From: RHKX01 sp046330415
GTDB taxonomy: Bacteria > Actinomycetota > Thermoleophilia > Solirubrobacterales > 70-9
DNA: 64,000 bases
Assembly (NCBI GenBank): GCA_046330415.1
Contig: JAXLSW010000015.1
Location: 62,001-126,000, forward strand
Reading direction: 5' to 3'
Within the stretch, counting starts at the first letter, position 1. Each line of letters opens with the position of its first letter. The position numbers and the translations under genes are program-made. Positions 54,121-64,000 of this stretch are shown here, in pieces. Below the pieces are notes generated by a model. That model was not told the origin of the DNA. It saw only the letters and a list, made by a program, of their open reading frames with translations, and made no database searches.

Positions 54121-56124
54121 ATGCCTGACTTCCGTCTCAACTCGGCCTACTCTCCGACGGCCGACCAGCCGCAGGCGATCGACGGGCTCGCGGAGGGCAT
54201 CGAGGCCGGCGAGCGCTTCATGACGCTGCTCGGCGCCACCGGGACCGGCAAGACGTTCACGATGGCGGCGACGATCGAGCGGCTCGGCCGTCCCGCCCTG
54301 GTGATCGCTCACAACAAGACGCTCGCCGCCCAGCTCTGCAACGAGTTCAGGGAGTTCTTCCCGAACGCGGCCGTCGAGTACTTCGTCTCCTACTACGACT
54401 ACTACCAGCCGGAGGCCTACGTGCCGGCGCAGGACCTCTACATCGAGAAGGACGCGACGGTCAACGACGAGATCGACCGGCTTCGCCATGCGGCGACGGC
54501 GGAGCTGTTCGCCCGCCGCGACACGATCATCGTCGCCTCGGTCTCCTGCATCTACGGCATCGGCTCGCCGGACCTCTACCGCGAGCAGATGATCCTTTTC
54601 AAGGTCGGCGAGGACGTCGAGCGCGAGACGCTGTTCCGGCAGATGGTGGCGATGCAGTACCAGCGCAACGACACGATCCTCACCCGCGGGTCCTTCCGGG
54701 TGAAGGGCGAGGTGCTCGAGGTCTATCCCGCCTACGCGGAGTCGGCCTACCGGATCGGGCTCTTCGGCGACGAGGTCGAGGAGATCACCCACTTCGACCC
54801 GCTCACCGGCGAGGTGCTCGACGAGGTCGACCACGTCGCCCTCTGGCCTGCGACCCACTACGTGACGAAGGAGGAGACGATCGACCGCTCCGTCGATCAG
54901 ATCCGCTTCGAGCTCGAGGAGCAGGTCAAATGGTTCGAGTCGCAGGGCAAGGACCTCGAGGCGCACCGGCTACGGCAGCGCACCCAGTACGACCTCGAGA
55001 TGCTGAAGGAGCTCGGCTTCTGCAACGGGATCGAGAACTACTCGCGGATCCTCGACGACCGCCCCGCCGGCAGCGCCCCGCACACGCTGATCGACTACTT
55101 CCCCTCCGACTTCGTCGTCTTCATCGACGAGTCGCACCAGACGGTGCCGCAGATCGGCGGCATGTACGAGGGCGACAGATCGCGCAAGATCACCCTGGTC
55201 GACCACGGGTTCCGGCTGCCGAGCGCGATCGACAACCGGCCGCTCAAGTTCGACGAGTTCCTCGACCGGGTCAACCAGGTGGTGATGGTCTCGGCGACGC
55301 CGGGGGAGTGGGAGCGCACCCATTCGAGCCGCGTCGTCGAGCAGATCGTCCGCCCGACCGGGATCGTCGATCCTCCGATCGAGGTCCGCGAGACCAAGAA
55401 CCAGATCGACGACCTGATGAACGAGGTCCGGGTGATCGCCGAGCGCAAGGAGCGGACGCTGGTCACGACCCTGACGAAGAAGATGTCGGAGGACCTCACC
55501 GAGTACCTGCTCGAGCACGGCTTCCGGGTCCGCTACCTGCACTCCGAGGTCGACACGATCGAGCGGATCCAGATCATCCGCGACCTGCGACTGGGTGAGT
55601 ACGACGTGCTCGTTGGCGTCAACCTCCTGCGCGAGGGTCTCGACATCCCCGAGGTCGGGCTGGTCGCGATCCTCGACGCCGACAAGGAGGGCTTCCTGCG
55701 TGGCTCGACCTCCCTGATCCAGACGATCGGGCGGGCGGCGCGGAACGTCAACGGCAAGGTCCTCATGTACGCCGACAAGGAGTCGGAGGCGATGCGGACG
55801 GCGATTAGCGAGACCGACCGCCGCCGCGAGATCCAGCTCGCCTACAACCGCGAGCACGGGATCACCCCGGAGACCATCACCAAGGGGATCAGCGACATGT
55901 CCGACTTCCTCGCGATGGAGTCCAACGCCCCCGCGAAGCGGCGCCGCACCAAGGCGACGATCGACGGCAAGCCGATCGAGAGCGCCGAGGACCTGGAGAA
56001 GATGATCGTCTCGATCGAGGAGGAGATGCTCGAGGCGGCGGAGTCCCTCCGCTTCGAGGAAGCCGCGCGGCTGCGGGACGAGCTGAAGGAGCTGCGACGA
56101 GATCTCGAGGGCATGCGGGCTTGA
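54121..56124 (+). CDS. uvrB: excinuclease ABC subunit B
   Basis: 667 residues from ATG 54121 (MPDFRLNSAYSPTADQPQAI). Walker A GATGTGKTFT (~39-48), the damage-reading beta-hairpin region YYDYYQPEAYVP, DESHQTVPQ helicase motif, motif VI QTIGRAARN and a C-terminal UVR/UvrC-binding domain (~620-660). The helicase-like damage-verification subunit of nucleotide excision repair. Intact, and immediately upstream of the damaged patch. Confidence 0.96.
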   Translation: MPDFRLNSAYSPTADQPQAIDGLAEGIEAGERFMTLLGATGTGKTFTMAATIERLGRPALVIAHNKTLAAQLCNEFREFFPNAAVEYFVSYYDYYQPEAYVPAQDLYIEKDATVNDEIDRLRHAATAELFARRDTIIVASVSCIYGIGSPDLYREQMILFKVGEDVERETLFRQMVAMQYQRNDTILTRGSFRVKGEVLEVYPAYAESAYRIGLFGDEVEEITHFDPLTGEVLDEVDHVALWPATHYVTKEETIDRSVDQIRFELEEQVKWFESQGKDLEAHRLRQRTQYDLEMLKELGFCNGIENYSRILDDRPAGSAPHTLIDYFPSDFVVFIDESHQTVPQIGGMYEGDRSRKITLVDHGFRLPSAIDNRPLKFDEFLDRVNQVVMVSATPGEWERTHSSRVVEQIVRPTGIVDPPIEVRETKNQIDDLMNEVRVIAERKERTLVTTLTKKMSEDLTEYLLEHGFRVRYLHSEVDTIERIQIIRDLRLGEYDVLVGVNLLREGLDIPEVGLVAILDADKEGFLRGSTSLIQTIGRAARNVNGKVLMYADKESEAMRTAISETDRRREIQLAYNREHGITPETITKGISDMSDFLAMESNAPAKRRRTKATIDGKPIESAEDLEKMIVSIEEEMLEAAESLRFEEAARLRDELKELRRDLEGMRA

Positions 56125-56147
56125 GGGGAACCCGCTCCGGCGTCGGC

Positions 56148-56153
56148 TAGATT
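56148..56153 (+). promoter_or_regulatory. -10-like TAGATT of the DivIVA-like gene
   Basis: TAGATT ends 7 nt before ATG 56161; probable leaderless promoter. Confidence 0.4.
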
Positions 56154-56160
56154 GGGCCGC

Positions 56161-57337
56161 ATGGAGCGAGAGCAGATCACCAAGGAAGATTTCGAAGTAG
56201 TCCGCAAGGGCTGGGACCCGGACGCGGTCAGGGCCCATCTGGCCGAGGTCGCGGCGTCATGGCCCGATCCGGCTGAAGCGGCCGAGACGGCCGAGACCGT
56301 TGCTGGGGGCGAGGAGGCTCGCGAGCGCACGCTCGGCGACGTCGCCGCCGGACGGGTGAGGACCGTGCTCGAGGCGGCGGAGGTCGCCGCCGCGGACATC
56401 GAGAGCAGCTCGAAGGCCGACGCGGACAAGCGCGTCGCCGACGCCCAGGCCGAGGCCGACCGCCGCGTCCACAACCTCGAGGAGTTCACCGGTCAGACGA
56501 TCGAGTGCAAGGTCATCGAGCTCAACCGCAGCCGCAACAACGTCGTGCTCTCCCGCCGCGCCGTCCTCGAGGACGAGCGCAAGGAGGTCCGCGAGCAGAT
56601 CCTGACCCGCCTGCAGCCGGGCCAGATCGTCGAGGGCAAGGTCTCCAACATCGTCGACTTCGGCGCCATAGTCGACCGATGGCCAGTCCCTGCTGGGCGA
56701 GGTCAGCGCGCTCGGCGAGCGCGTCAGCGCCTGCGCCGGTGCTCAGGGCGGCCCCGGCGACGGTGTCGGCGACCCCCCGGGTACCCGCCGCGACGCCCGC
56801 GGCCGAGGTCCCCGGTGGCCCGGTCATCGTCCCCGAGCCTGGTCCCGCGACCGTCCCGGGCCGAATACGACCCCGTCCGGAGGCCGACTCCCGACCTGTG
56901 CCAGATCCGGTCCCCGGCCCCGAGATCGTCCCCGAGGCCAACGCCCTGACCCCGAGCCCGAGCCGACGCCCGATCCTCCAGTTCGAGGCGGACCCCCGCG
57001 GCCGCGGATGCGCCGAGGGCGACCTCGGCCCCGCGGTGCCTGCCGGCGGTGCCGTCATCCCCGAGACCGCGACGACCACCGAGGAGCTGATCCGCTCAGC
57101 TCCGTGCCGCCGCCGCGGGGTGGGGCGAAAGCCGCCGCTGCCGCCGCCGCGCCCGCCGCGACCGCGCCCGCCGCGGTCTCCGGCTCGATCTCGGCGCGGC
57201 CCGCCTCGTCGCCATGAACATGGCGCTCGAGGAGCCTCTCGCGACCAGATCGCCTCTCCCAGCTCCGTTCGAGTTCGGTCAGGTCGACGGGGTGGAGGGC
57301 CTGCTCGACGACGATCCTCAGTCGCGCCGGTCGCTAG
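56161..57337 (+). pseudogene. DivIVA-like coiled-coil protein, chimeric and frameshifted
   Basis: Residues 1-~100 (MEREQITKEDFEVVRKGWDP, then an Ala/Glu/Asp coiled coil ending QAEADR) are DivIVA-like. From 56461 the frame passes without a break into an S1-domain segment copied from an rpsA gene, to 56666. After that DivIVA-type sequence resumes but hops frames: GQSLLGEVSALGERVSA, then a Pro/Glu-rich PAAEVPGGPVIVPEPGPATV linker, TTTEELI, RLVAMNMALE, GASRDQIAS, EFGQVDGVEGLLDD and finally ILSRAGR with its TAG at 57335-57337, each in different frames. The ancestral gene therefore runs to 57337 with several single-base indels and its middle replaced. True pseudogene or defective assembly cannot be separated here. 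Confidence 0.7.
56461..56666 (+). repeat. 206-bp rpsA-derived segment inside the DivIVA-like gene
   Basis: Aligns without gaps to 50069-50274 of the window's rpsA with 13 mismatches in 206 bp (~94% identity). The mismatches are almost all silent; one residue differs (LTRL for LGRL). The left junction lies in the shared CGCCGCGT. The silent divergence indicates that the piece came from the rpsA of a related genome rather than from this copy. Confidence 0.88.
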
Positions 57338-57340
57338 CGG

Positions 57341-58627
57341 CTACCGCTTTCGCTTGAGTTTCCAGGCGAACGTCGCCGGCGTCGGGTCGGTGTTCCCGGC
57401 TGCATCCGTGGCCGCCACCGCGAAGAGGTGACGCCCCAGTTTCACGCTTCGGCGAAGGTGCCGTCGCATGGCTTCTCGGCACCGTCGAGGGGTCGAACGA
57501 AGGTCGAGTTGGGCTCACTGGAAGCGAAAGCGAAGGTCACCGCTTCCTCTTCCGCTGACTTGACCTTCTTCCTCGGCGTCCTGGTCAGCGTCGTCTCGGG
57601 GGCAGTGATGACCACGCCGGTGGACCACGACATCCTCTGGGACCCACTCGTCGCTGCTGCCGATGTCGAGCGCTCGGCGCCCGCACCAGCGGATCACCGT
57701 CGATGTCGAGGTCATCAGCAGGCGTTGCCGTCTCGGCATCGATCGTCGGCGAGCCCGGGGCCTGGTGCAGATCACGCCCCGCGAGGCTCGGCGAACTGCG
57801 GCAGGAACGGTCTCGGTTGAACCACTGGAGCCGGTGCGGGAGCGGTCCGCGGCCGCCGCTGACGGAGTCGAGGAGTCGAAGTTCGAGTGGTCCAGATCGA
57901 TCGAGGAGGTCAAGGCCGTGTTGTTGAGGTTGGCCCAGGCGTCGATGCCGCCCCGAAGGCGATCACGTTGGTGCCGATCGATCGATGGTATTGACTCCAC
58001 CGACCTCGCGTGTAGATCCCGTATTGGGTGAAGCCGAGCTCTGGTGAGGCCGCGGTCACGTTCGTGAGCTGCGCCGAAACCGAGTCGCCCGGGTCGTCGG
58101 CGAGCAGCCACGAAGGGGCTGCCCCCGGTGTTGAGGCAGGTCGAGTCGTTGAGCCAGACGGTCACCGGGCTCGACGGGTTGGAGTCCTCGAGGTAGCAGG
58201 CCGGCCCTCCCGGTGAGGACACGAGCAACTGACCGTAGATCCCGCCGCCGAGGTGCAGGCCCCCGCTGCCGCCGCCGCGGATCTCGACTCCGCCGAGGCC
58301 GACCTGCGAGACGCTGACATCGACGGCGAAGCCGCCGGTGGTCGCGCTATCACCGGCCGCGCGGCGGCGGGTCGGCCGGCTGGATCGTGAGCTGGCAGGT
58401 GACGTCGAGGGTCTCGCTCGGCGCGTGGTGCCCGGGGAGAGCAGGACCTTGTCGCCGTTCTGGGCCGCTGGCCCTTCGACCGCGTCGAGGATCCCGCACG
58501 GGTCAGACTGCGGGCACGACGCCTGCGGGCCGTTGCCGCCCGGCTCCGCGTAGCGGTCCGCGGCATCGGCTTCCCGGCGAAAGCGAGCATCGCCGTCAAG
58601 GAAGGCAACCGCGGGACGGAACCGCAT
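57341..58627 (-). pseudogene. secreted choice-of-anchor/beta-helix protein with Ig-like end, multiply frameshifted
   Basis: Pieces in three minus-strand frames line up into one secreted protein. MRFRPAVAF plus TAMLAFAGK form a signal peptide; ADRYAEPGGNGPQASCPQSD is the usual N-terminal motif; GGGSGGLHLGGGIYGQL, DSTCLNTGG and LNNTALTSSIDLDHSN are beta-helix-like; HQAPGSPTIDA with DIDGDPLVRAPSALDIG is the choice-of-anchor-Q end motif; TAPETTLTRTPRKKVKSAEEE, FAFASSEPNSTF and AATDAAGNTDPTPATFAWKLK form a terminal Ig-like domain ending at 57341. At least five single-base indels separate them. Convergent with the DivIVA-like gene, stops 3 bp apart. Confidence 0.65.
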
Positions 58628-58683
58628 CCTCCACGGCGATCGTACGCCCGCCGCGTCTGCCGTACAGCCTGTCCGCCCGGAGA

Positions 58684-58695
58684 GAACATCCGTTC
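58684..58695 (+). promoter_or_regulatory. LexA-type SOS box GAACATCCGTTC upstream of uvrA
   Basis: Fits GAACNNNNGTTC and shares GAACAT-NN-GTTC with the box at 6102-6113. It lies 42 nt before the apparent ATG of uvrA (58738). uvrA is a classical LexA target. The site lies in the low-quality patch, so single bases need checking. Confidence 0.65.
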
Positions 58696-58737
58696 GCCTC
58701 CGCGGCCACCGTCAGTCGCGGTGGAACCAGTGGCCGG

Positions 58738-61649
<2,912 letters not shown>

Positions 61650-61669
61650 GGATTCCCCTGGGCGCCGAG

Positions 61670-61987
61670 ATGCACGCGCGTTCGATGATCTTCGTCGCCA
61701 AGCCCGGAGCGGCGGACGAGCTGGCGCGGCTCATGGTCGAGGTGAGCGAAGGGTTGAGGAGCGCGCCCGGGTGCGTCGCCTGGATCGTCTCCCGGAATCC
61801 CGAGGCCGAGAGCGAGGTCTGGATCCAGGAGCTCTGGGAAAGCGAGGCGGACGCCGAGACCGCGCTTGCGTCCTCCGACGAAGGCACGGGGCCGAGCCCG
61901 GCCGACGTCATGGCGCTGGTGGACGGCCGCCCGCGCCGCACGGACCTGACGCCGGTGGGAGGCGTCGGGTTCACGAACATCGGTTGA
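61670..61987 (+). CDS. ABM-domain (putative monooxygenase) small protein
   Basis: 105 residues of the dimeric alpha/beta-barrel ABM fold: MIFVAKPGAADELARLM, a middle GCVAWIVSRNPEAESEVWIQELWES strand-helix unit and a C-terminal helix. Family members degrade heme or oxidise polyketides, but many are uncharacterised. It lies 20 bp after uvrA and may be co-transcribed. Confidence 0.78.
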   Translation: MHARSMIFVAKPGAADELARLMVEVSEGLRSAPGCVAWIVSRNPEAESEVWIQELWESEADAETALASSDEGTGPSPADVMALVDGRPRRTDLTPVGGVGFTNIG

Positions 61988-62000
61988 GACACCGAGTGGT

Positions 62001-62109
62001 CTGATCGGGACGGCCGACGGCGCACCTGCGAGTCCTGGGAGATCGCTTGCGGATCGCATAACGGCAGGGACACCGCCGCGGGGCATCGAAGCCCGCGGTA
62101 TCCGATCAG
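62001..62109 (+). ncRNA. possible structured 5' leader of the LysM-VanY gene
   Basis: CTGATCGG (62001-62008) pairs perfectly with CCGATCAG (62102-62109), closing a ~109-nt region that contains an inner CCGCGGG/CCCGCGG stem (near 62076-62098). It precedes a cell-wall peptidase gene. It lacks the conserved strings of the c-di-AMP (ydaO) riboswitch, so no class is assigned. Confidence 0.3.
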
Positions 62110-62216
62110 GAGCAGCACACCAGGCGCGCGCAGGCAAGGGAGCGCGAACGGCGCTCGGGACCCTGGCATGCGCAATCACCCTTCTCACCGCGGGAGGCGG
62201 CGAGGCGAGCGCGGCC

Positions 62217-62807
62217 GTGACGCACACGGTCGTCGACGGCGAGACGCTGTCGGGGATCGCCGCCGCCAACGGCCTCTCGACTGAGACTCTCGCTTCCTGG
62301 AACGGGATCAGCTCCGACACGCTGCTGATCAGCGGCACGACGCTCAGCGTTCCCTCACTTGCGGAGACCGGAGTCACGGGAGCCGCCACGACGACGACGG
62401 ATCCCACAACGACGACAACGACCACCACGACGGGCATCGCCCCGGCGCCGTGGCTGGGCTCGATCCCGAGCCCGTGGGGCGATCTCTACCTCGACGCGGG
62501 CGCCGCGGCCGCCTGGAACGCGATGCGCCAGCAGGCCCTCACCGATTACGGCGTCGACCTCTACCCGGCGGGGCCACTCTCGGCCTACCGGACCACCGCC
62601 CAGCAGGGCGAGATGTACGAGCTCTTCCTCAGCGGAGCCGGCGCTCCCGCCAACCCACCCGGCATGTCGTCGCACGAGCTCGGCGTCTCCGTCGACCTCG
62701 CTACATACGAGATGCGCTCGGTCGTCGATTCGATCGGCGCCATCTACGGCTGGGGCAAGTACGAGGCCCCCGACGAGTGGTGGCACGTGAGCTGGGCGGG
62801 CGGCTGA
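62217..62807 (+). CDS. LysM-domain D-Ala-D-Ala carboxypeptidase (VanY/M15-like), secreted
   Basis: 196 residues from GTG 62217: LysM repeat (~2-46, THTVVDGETLSGIAAANG), a Thr-rich linker (~58-72) and an M15 peptidase domain with zinc/catalytic residues His153 and Asp160 (SSHELGVSVD) and His190 (EWWHV). Read from the GTG it has no signal peptide. The frame stays open upstream and encodes GARTALGTLACAITLLTAGG followed by GEASA, a good signal peptide, but contains no ATG, GTG or TTG. The real start is therefore uncertain: an unusual codon or a base error upstream. Confidence 0.82.
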   Translation: MTHTVVDGETLSGIAAANGLSTETLASWNGISSDTLLISGTTLSVPSLAETGVTGAATTTTDPTTTTTTTTTGIAPAPWLGSIPSPWGDLYLDAGAAAAWNAMRQQALTDYGVDLYPAGPLSAYRTTAQQGEMYELFLSGAGAPANPPGMSSHELGVSVDLATYEMRSVVDSIGAIYGWGKYEAPDEWWHVSWAGG

Positions 62808-62843
62808 GCCCGGGCACGCAACCGACCCGCCCCCGAGGCCACC

Positions 62844-62881
62844 GGGGCGTCTGAAGCCAACATGTTGGCCTAAGACACCCC
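62844..62881. terminator. hairpin downstream of the LysM-VanY gene
   Basis: Outer arms GGGGCGTCT/AGACACCCC (one mismatch) and a perfect inner palindrome GCCAACATGTTGGC (62856-62869), 36 bp after the stop. Likely transcription terminator. Confidence 0.5.
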
Positions 62882-63189
62882 ACTGGAGAACGGAAGCTCC
62901 AAAGCAACCGCGAGCTCCGCAGTTGGGCGAAGGGCACCGAGGGGAGGATGGAAGCCCGCCGGTGACCCGACCCCTGGCTCCGCAGCGCCGGTGCCGCTCC
63001 CATGCTCCCCTCGCCAGCCCATCGCTGCGGAGCCCAGGCCGGAGGATCAACCACGGCGACTCTGCGGAACCGCGCTACGCCTTTCCGGTATCTCCTGGGG
63101 GCGGTTCCGCGGAGCCGCCCTCGCAAGGTGCGGTTCGCGCGGGAGTGCCATCGGGGGGCGACTGTCGCCGTGTGGCGGAGACGGCTCGG
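62882..63189. other. non-coding gap with repeated CCGCGG palindromes
   Basis: No convincing gene on either strand. It contains the near-perfect palindrome GGCGGTTCCGCGGAGCCGCC (63100-63119) and related CTCCGCAG, CTGCGGAGCC and CTGCGGAACCGC pieces near 62950, 63031 and 63062, similar to the 17-bp repeat at 6226 and 6398. No tRNA or known riboswitch recognised. Confidence 0.4.
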
Positions 63190-63744
63190 CTAGGCGCCCG
63201 GGCCCTCGAGACTGAGGTCGAGCGGATCCGGCGCCTCGCCGCCGAGCAGCCGCACCACCTCGGCGCTCCAGGGGTTCGTCGTCAGCGACGGCGCGAACAG
63301 CTCGATCGGCTCCTCGCGATCGGGGACGTGCAGGAGGACCTTGTCCCGCATGAAGGCCCGCCCGGCGCGCTCGATCGAGACCTCACCGCGGGGCCAGGAG
63401 AGGATCTCGGAGGCATCGGCATGGTCGCGGCGCATGTCGGTGGGGCGCAGCTCCAGCGCGTGCAGGTGCTCGGTGTCGAGCGCCAGCAGGAGCTTCGGCG
63501 CGAGCCCCAGCTTGCGGGCCTTGCGGCGGGCGAACGGGAGCATCAGCATGCCGACGCCGGGAACCGCCGCCAACGCCTCGGTCGGCACCGCGCTGAACTC
63601 GCCCGCGGCCTCGACCTCGCCATCGTCGACCGCGGTCTGAGCGAGCTCGCGCAGCTCGCGTCCGCGGCGCTCGCGGTAGCGGCGCGCGACCTCGAGGCGC
63701 TCCTCGCGGGTCTGGTACTCCTCGGCGCTGGTATCCGGGGCCAC
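63190..63744 (-). CDS. conserved hypothetical protein, possibly PH-like
   Basis: 184 residues from GTG 63744, chosen because TAGCTT (minus strand, 63752-63757) ends 7 nt upstream; the open frame continues into the divergent gene. A charged helical N-terminus (~5-45) is followed by a short hydrophobic stretch (PGVGMLMLPF) and a strand-rich part (LLLALDTEHLHALEL...WPRGEVSIERAG...KVLLHVPD) that resembles bacterial PH-like domains. No signal peptide. No firm family assignment. Confidence 0.65.
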   Translation of the reverse strand: MAPDTSAEEYQTREERLEVARRYRERRGRELRELAQTAVDDGEVEAAGEFSAVPTEALAAVPGVGMLMLPFARRKARKLGLAPKLLLALDTEHLHALELRPTDMRRDHADASEILSWPRGEVSIERAGRAFMRDKVLLHVPDREEPIELFAPSLTTNPWSAEVVRLLGGEAPDPLDLSLEGPGA

Positions 63745-63751
63745 GTCTGGG

Positions 63752-63757
63752 AAGCTA
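63752..63757 (-). promoter_or_regulatory. -10-like TAGCTT between divergent genes
   Basis: On the minus strand it ends 7 nt before GTG 63744. The divergent gene starts at 63763, so the two starts are only 18 bp apart and their promoters must overlap. Confidence 0.4.
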
Positions 63758-63762
63758 CAGGC

Positions 63763-64000
63763 GTGCCCACCGATCCCCACGTGCACCCCCAGAAGGGCTG
63801 GCGCATGTGGTGGACGAAGCGCCGCTGGTACGACCGCACCCACCGGTTCCGCAACCGATGGCGGATCAACCGCCACGCGGCCCGCGGGGGCTTCTACGTG
63901 CGCCATCCCGTCGAGGGCGAGATCCTCGAGGCGCTCGACGACGGGCGCCTCGTGATCGGGGAGGGAACCAAGCTCGAGCCCGGCTGCTGGATCACCCTCG
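63763..64000 (+). CDS. hexapeptide-repeat acyltransferase, N-terminal part (runs off the window)
   Basis: GTG 63763 opens a frame that is still open at the window end (79 codons). MWWTKRRWYDRTHRFRNRWR is a Trp/Arg-rich start, followed by LVIGEGTKLEPGCWITL, which has the I-G-x-G-T / P-G strand pattern of left-handed beta-helix acyltransferases. Probably a sugar or lipid O-acyltransferase; the missing C-terminal coils are needed to confirm. Confidence 0.6.
   Translation, partial: MPTDPHVHPQKGWRMWWTKRRWYDRTHRFRNRWRINRHAARGGFYVRHPVEGEILEALDDGRLVIGEGTKLEPGCWITL

Noticed and set aside
56505..57431. 308-codon plus-strand frame as a separate Pro-rich protein
   Set aside because: It combines out-of-frame rpsA sequence with one of the frames of the broken DivIVA-like gene; not an independent gene.
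61988..62110. c-di-AMP (ydaO) riboswitch before the cell-wall peptidase gene
   Set aside because: Placement would fit and GAGTCC and GCAGGGACACC resemble parts of it, but the conserved AGCTAAC and GGGGTGAATC-type segments are missing.

Overview
The window is high-GC DNA from an actinomycete-type bacterium, most likely of the class Thermoleophilia (Solirubrobacterales relatives). The reasons are the very high GC content, GTG and TTG starts, and several lineage-typical secreted families: the ALGTTAYAAGLAKNSVKSKQIKDG surface proteins, Cys-repeat beta-propellers and choice-of-anchor/Ig-like secreted proteins. No rRNA, tRNA, CRISPR array, insertion sequence or prophage was seen. Many starts lie only 6-9 nt downstream of a TANNNT box and have no Shine-Dalgarno sequence, so leaderless transcripts look common.

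Layout. 1-7287: gamma-glutamylation catabolic cluster (APC permease, GS-like ligase, PuuD-like hydrolase, aldehyde dehydrogenase, SDR), interrupted by a frameshifted DUF222-HNH gene whose start lies inside a LexA-type SOS box. 7332-9580: divergent TetR regulator and DHA2 efflux pump. 9710-14560: hisIE-trpE-trpG-trpD-trpC. 14657-25377: about 11 kb of secreted and signalling genes (degenerate GH5-like protein, esterase-like protein, Ser/Thr kinase, membrane pseudokinase with a paralogous ectodomain, unknown secreted protein, seven-bladed propeller, HtrA protease, FHA-HTH regulator). 25442-28206: trpF-trpB-trpA, followed by a second propeller paralogue. 29915-45215: a probable PPi-dependent phosphofructokinase, three tandem surface proteins sharing an almost identical 5' segment, DCC protein, substrate-binding lipoprotein, epimerase, malic enzyme, SDR, zinc peptidase, polA, and a PspC/LiaF protein with its histidine kinase and response regulator. 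45297-52393: TSP3-like secreted protein, ECF sigma factor with a membrane segment and Ser/Gly tail, YdcZ transporter, flavoprotein, rpsA, coaE and a lytic transglycosylase. 52419-61649: DoxX protein, CPA2 antiporter, uvrB, a damaged stretch (about 56.46-58.80 kb), uvrA. 61670-64000: ABM protein, LysM-VanY peptidase, an unknown protein and the start of a hexapeptide acyltransferase.

Two things stand out. First, the trp genes are split by a cell-surface/signalling island carrying two probable pseudoenzymes (kinase and glycosidase). Second, a 2.3-kb patch between uvrB and uvrA shows frameshifts in three adjacent genes on both strands plus a 206-bp fragment about 94% identical to the window's own rpsA. 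The patch looks more like a local assembly or consensus problem than biology, and annotations inside it should be treated with caution.
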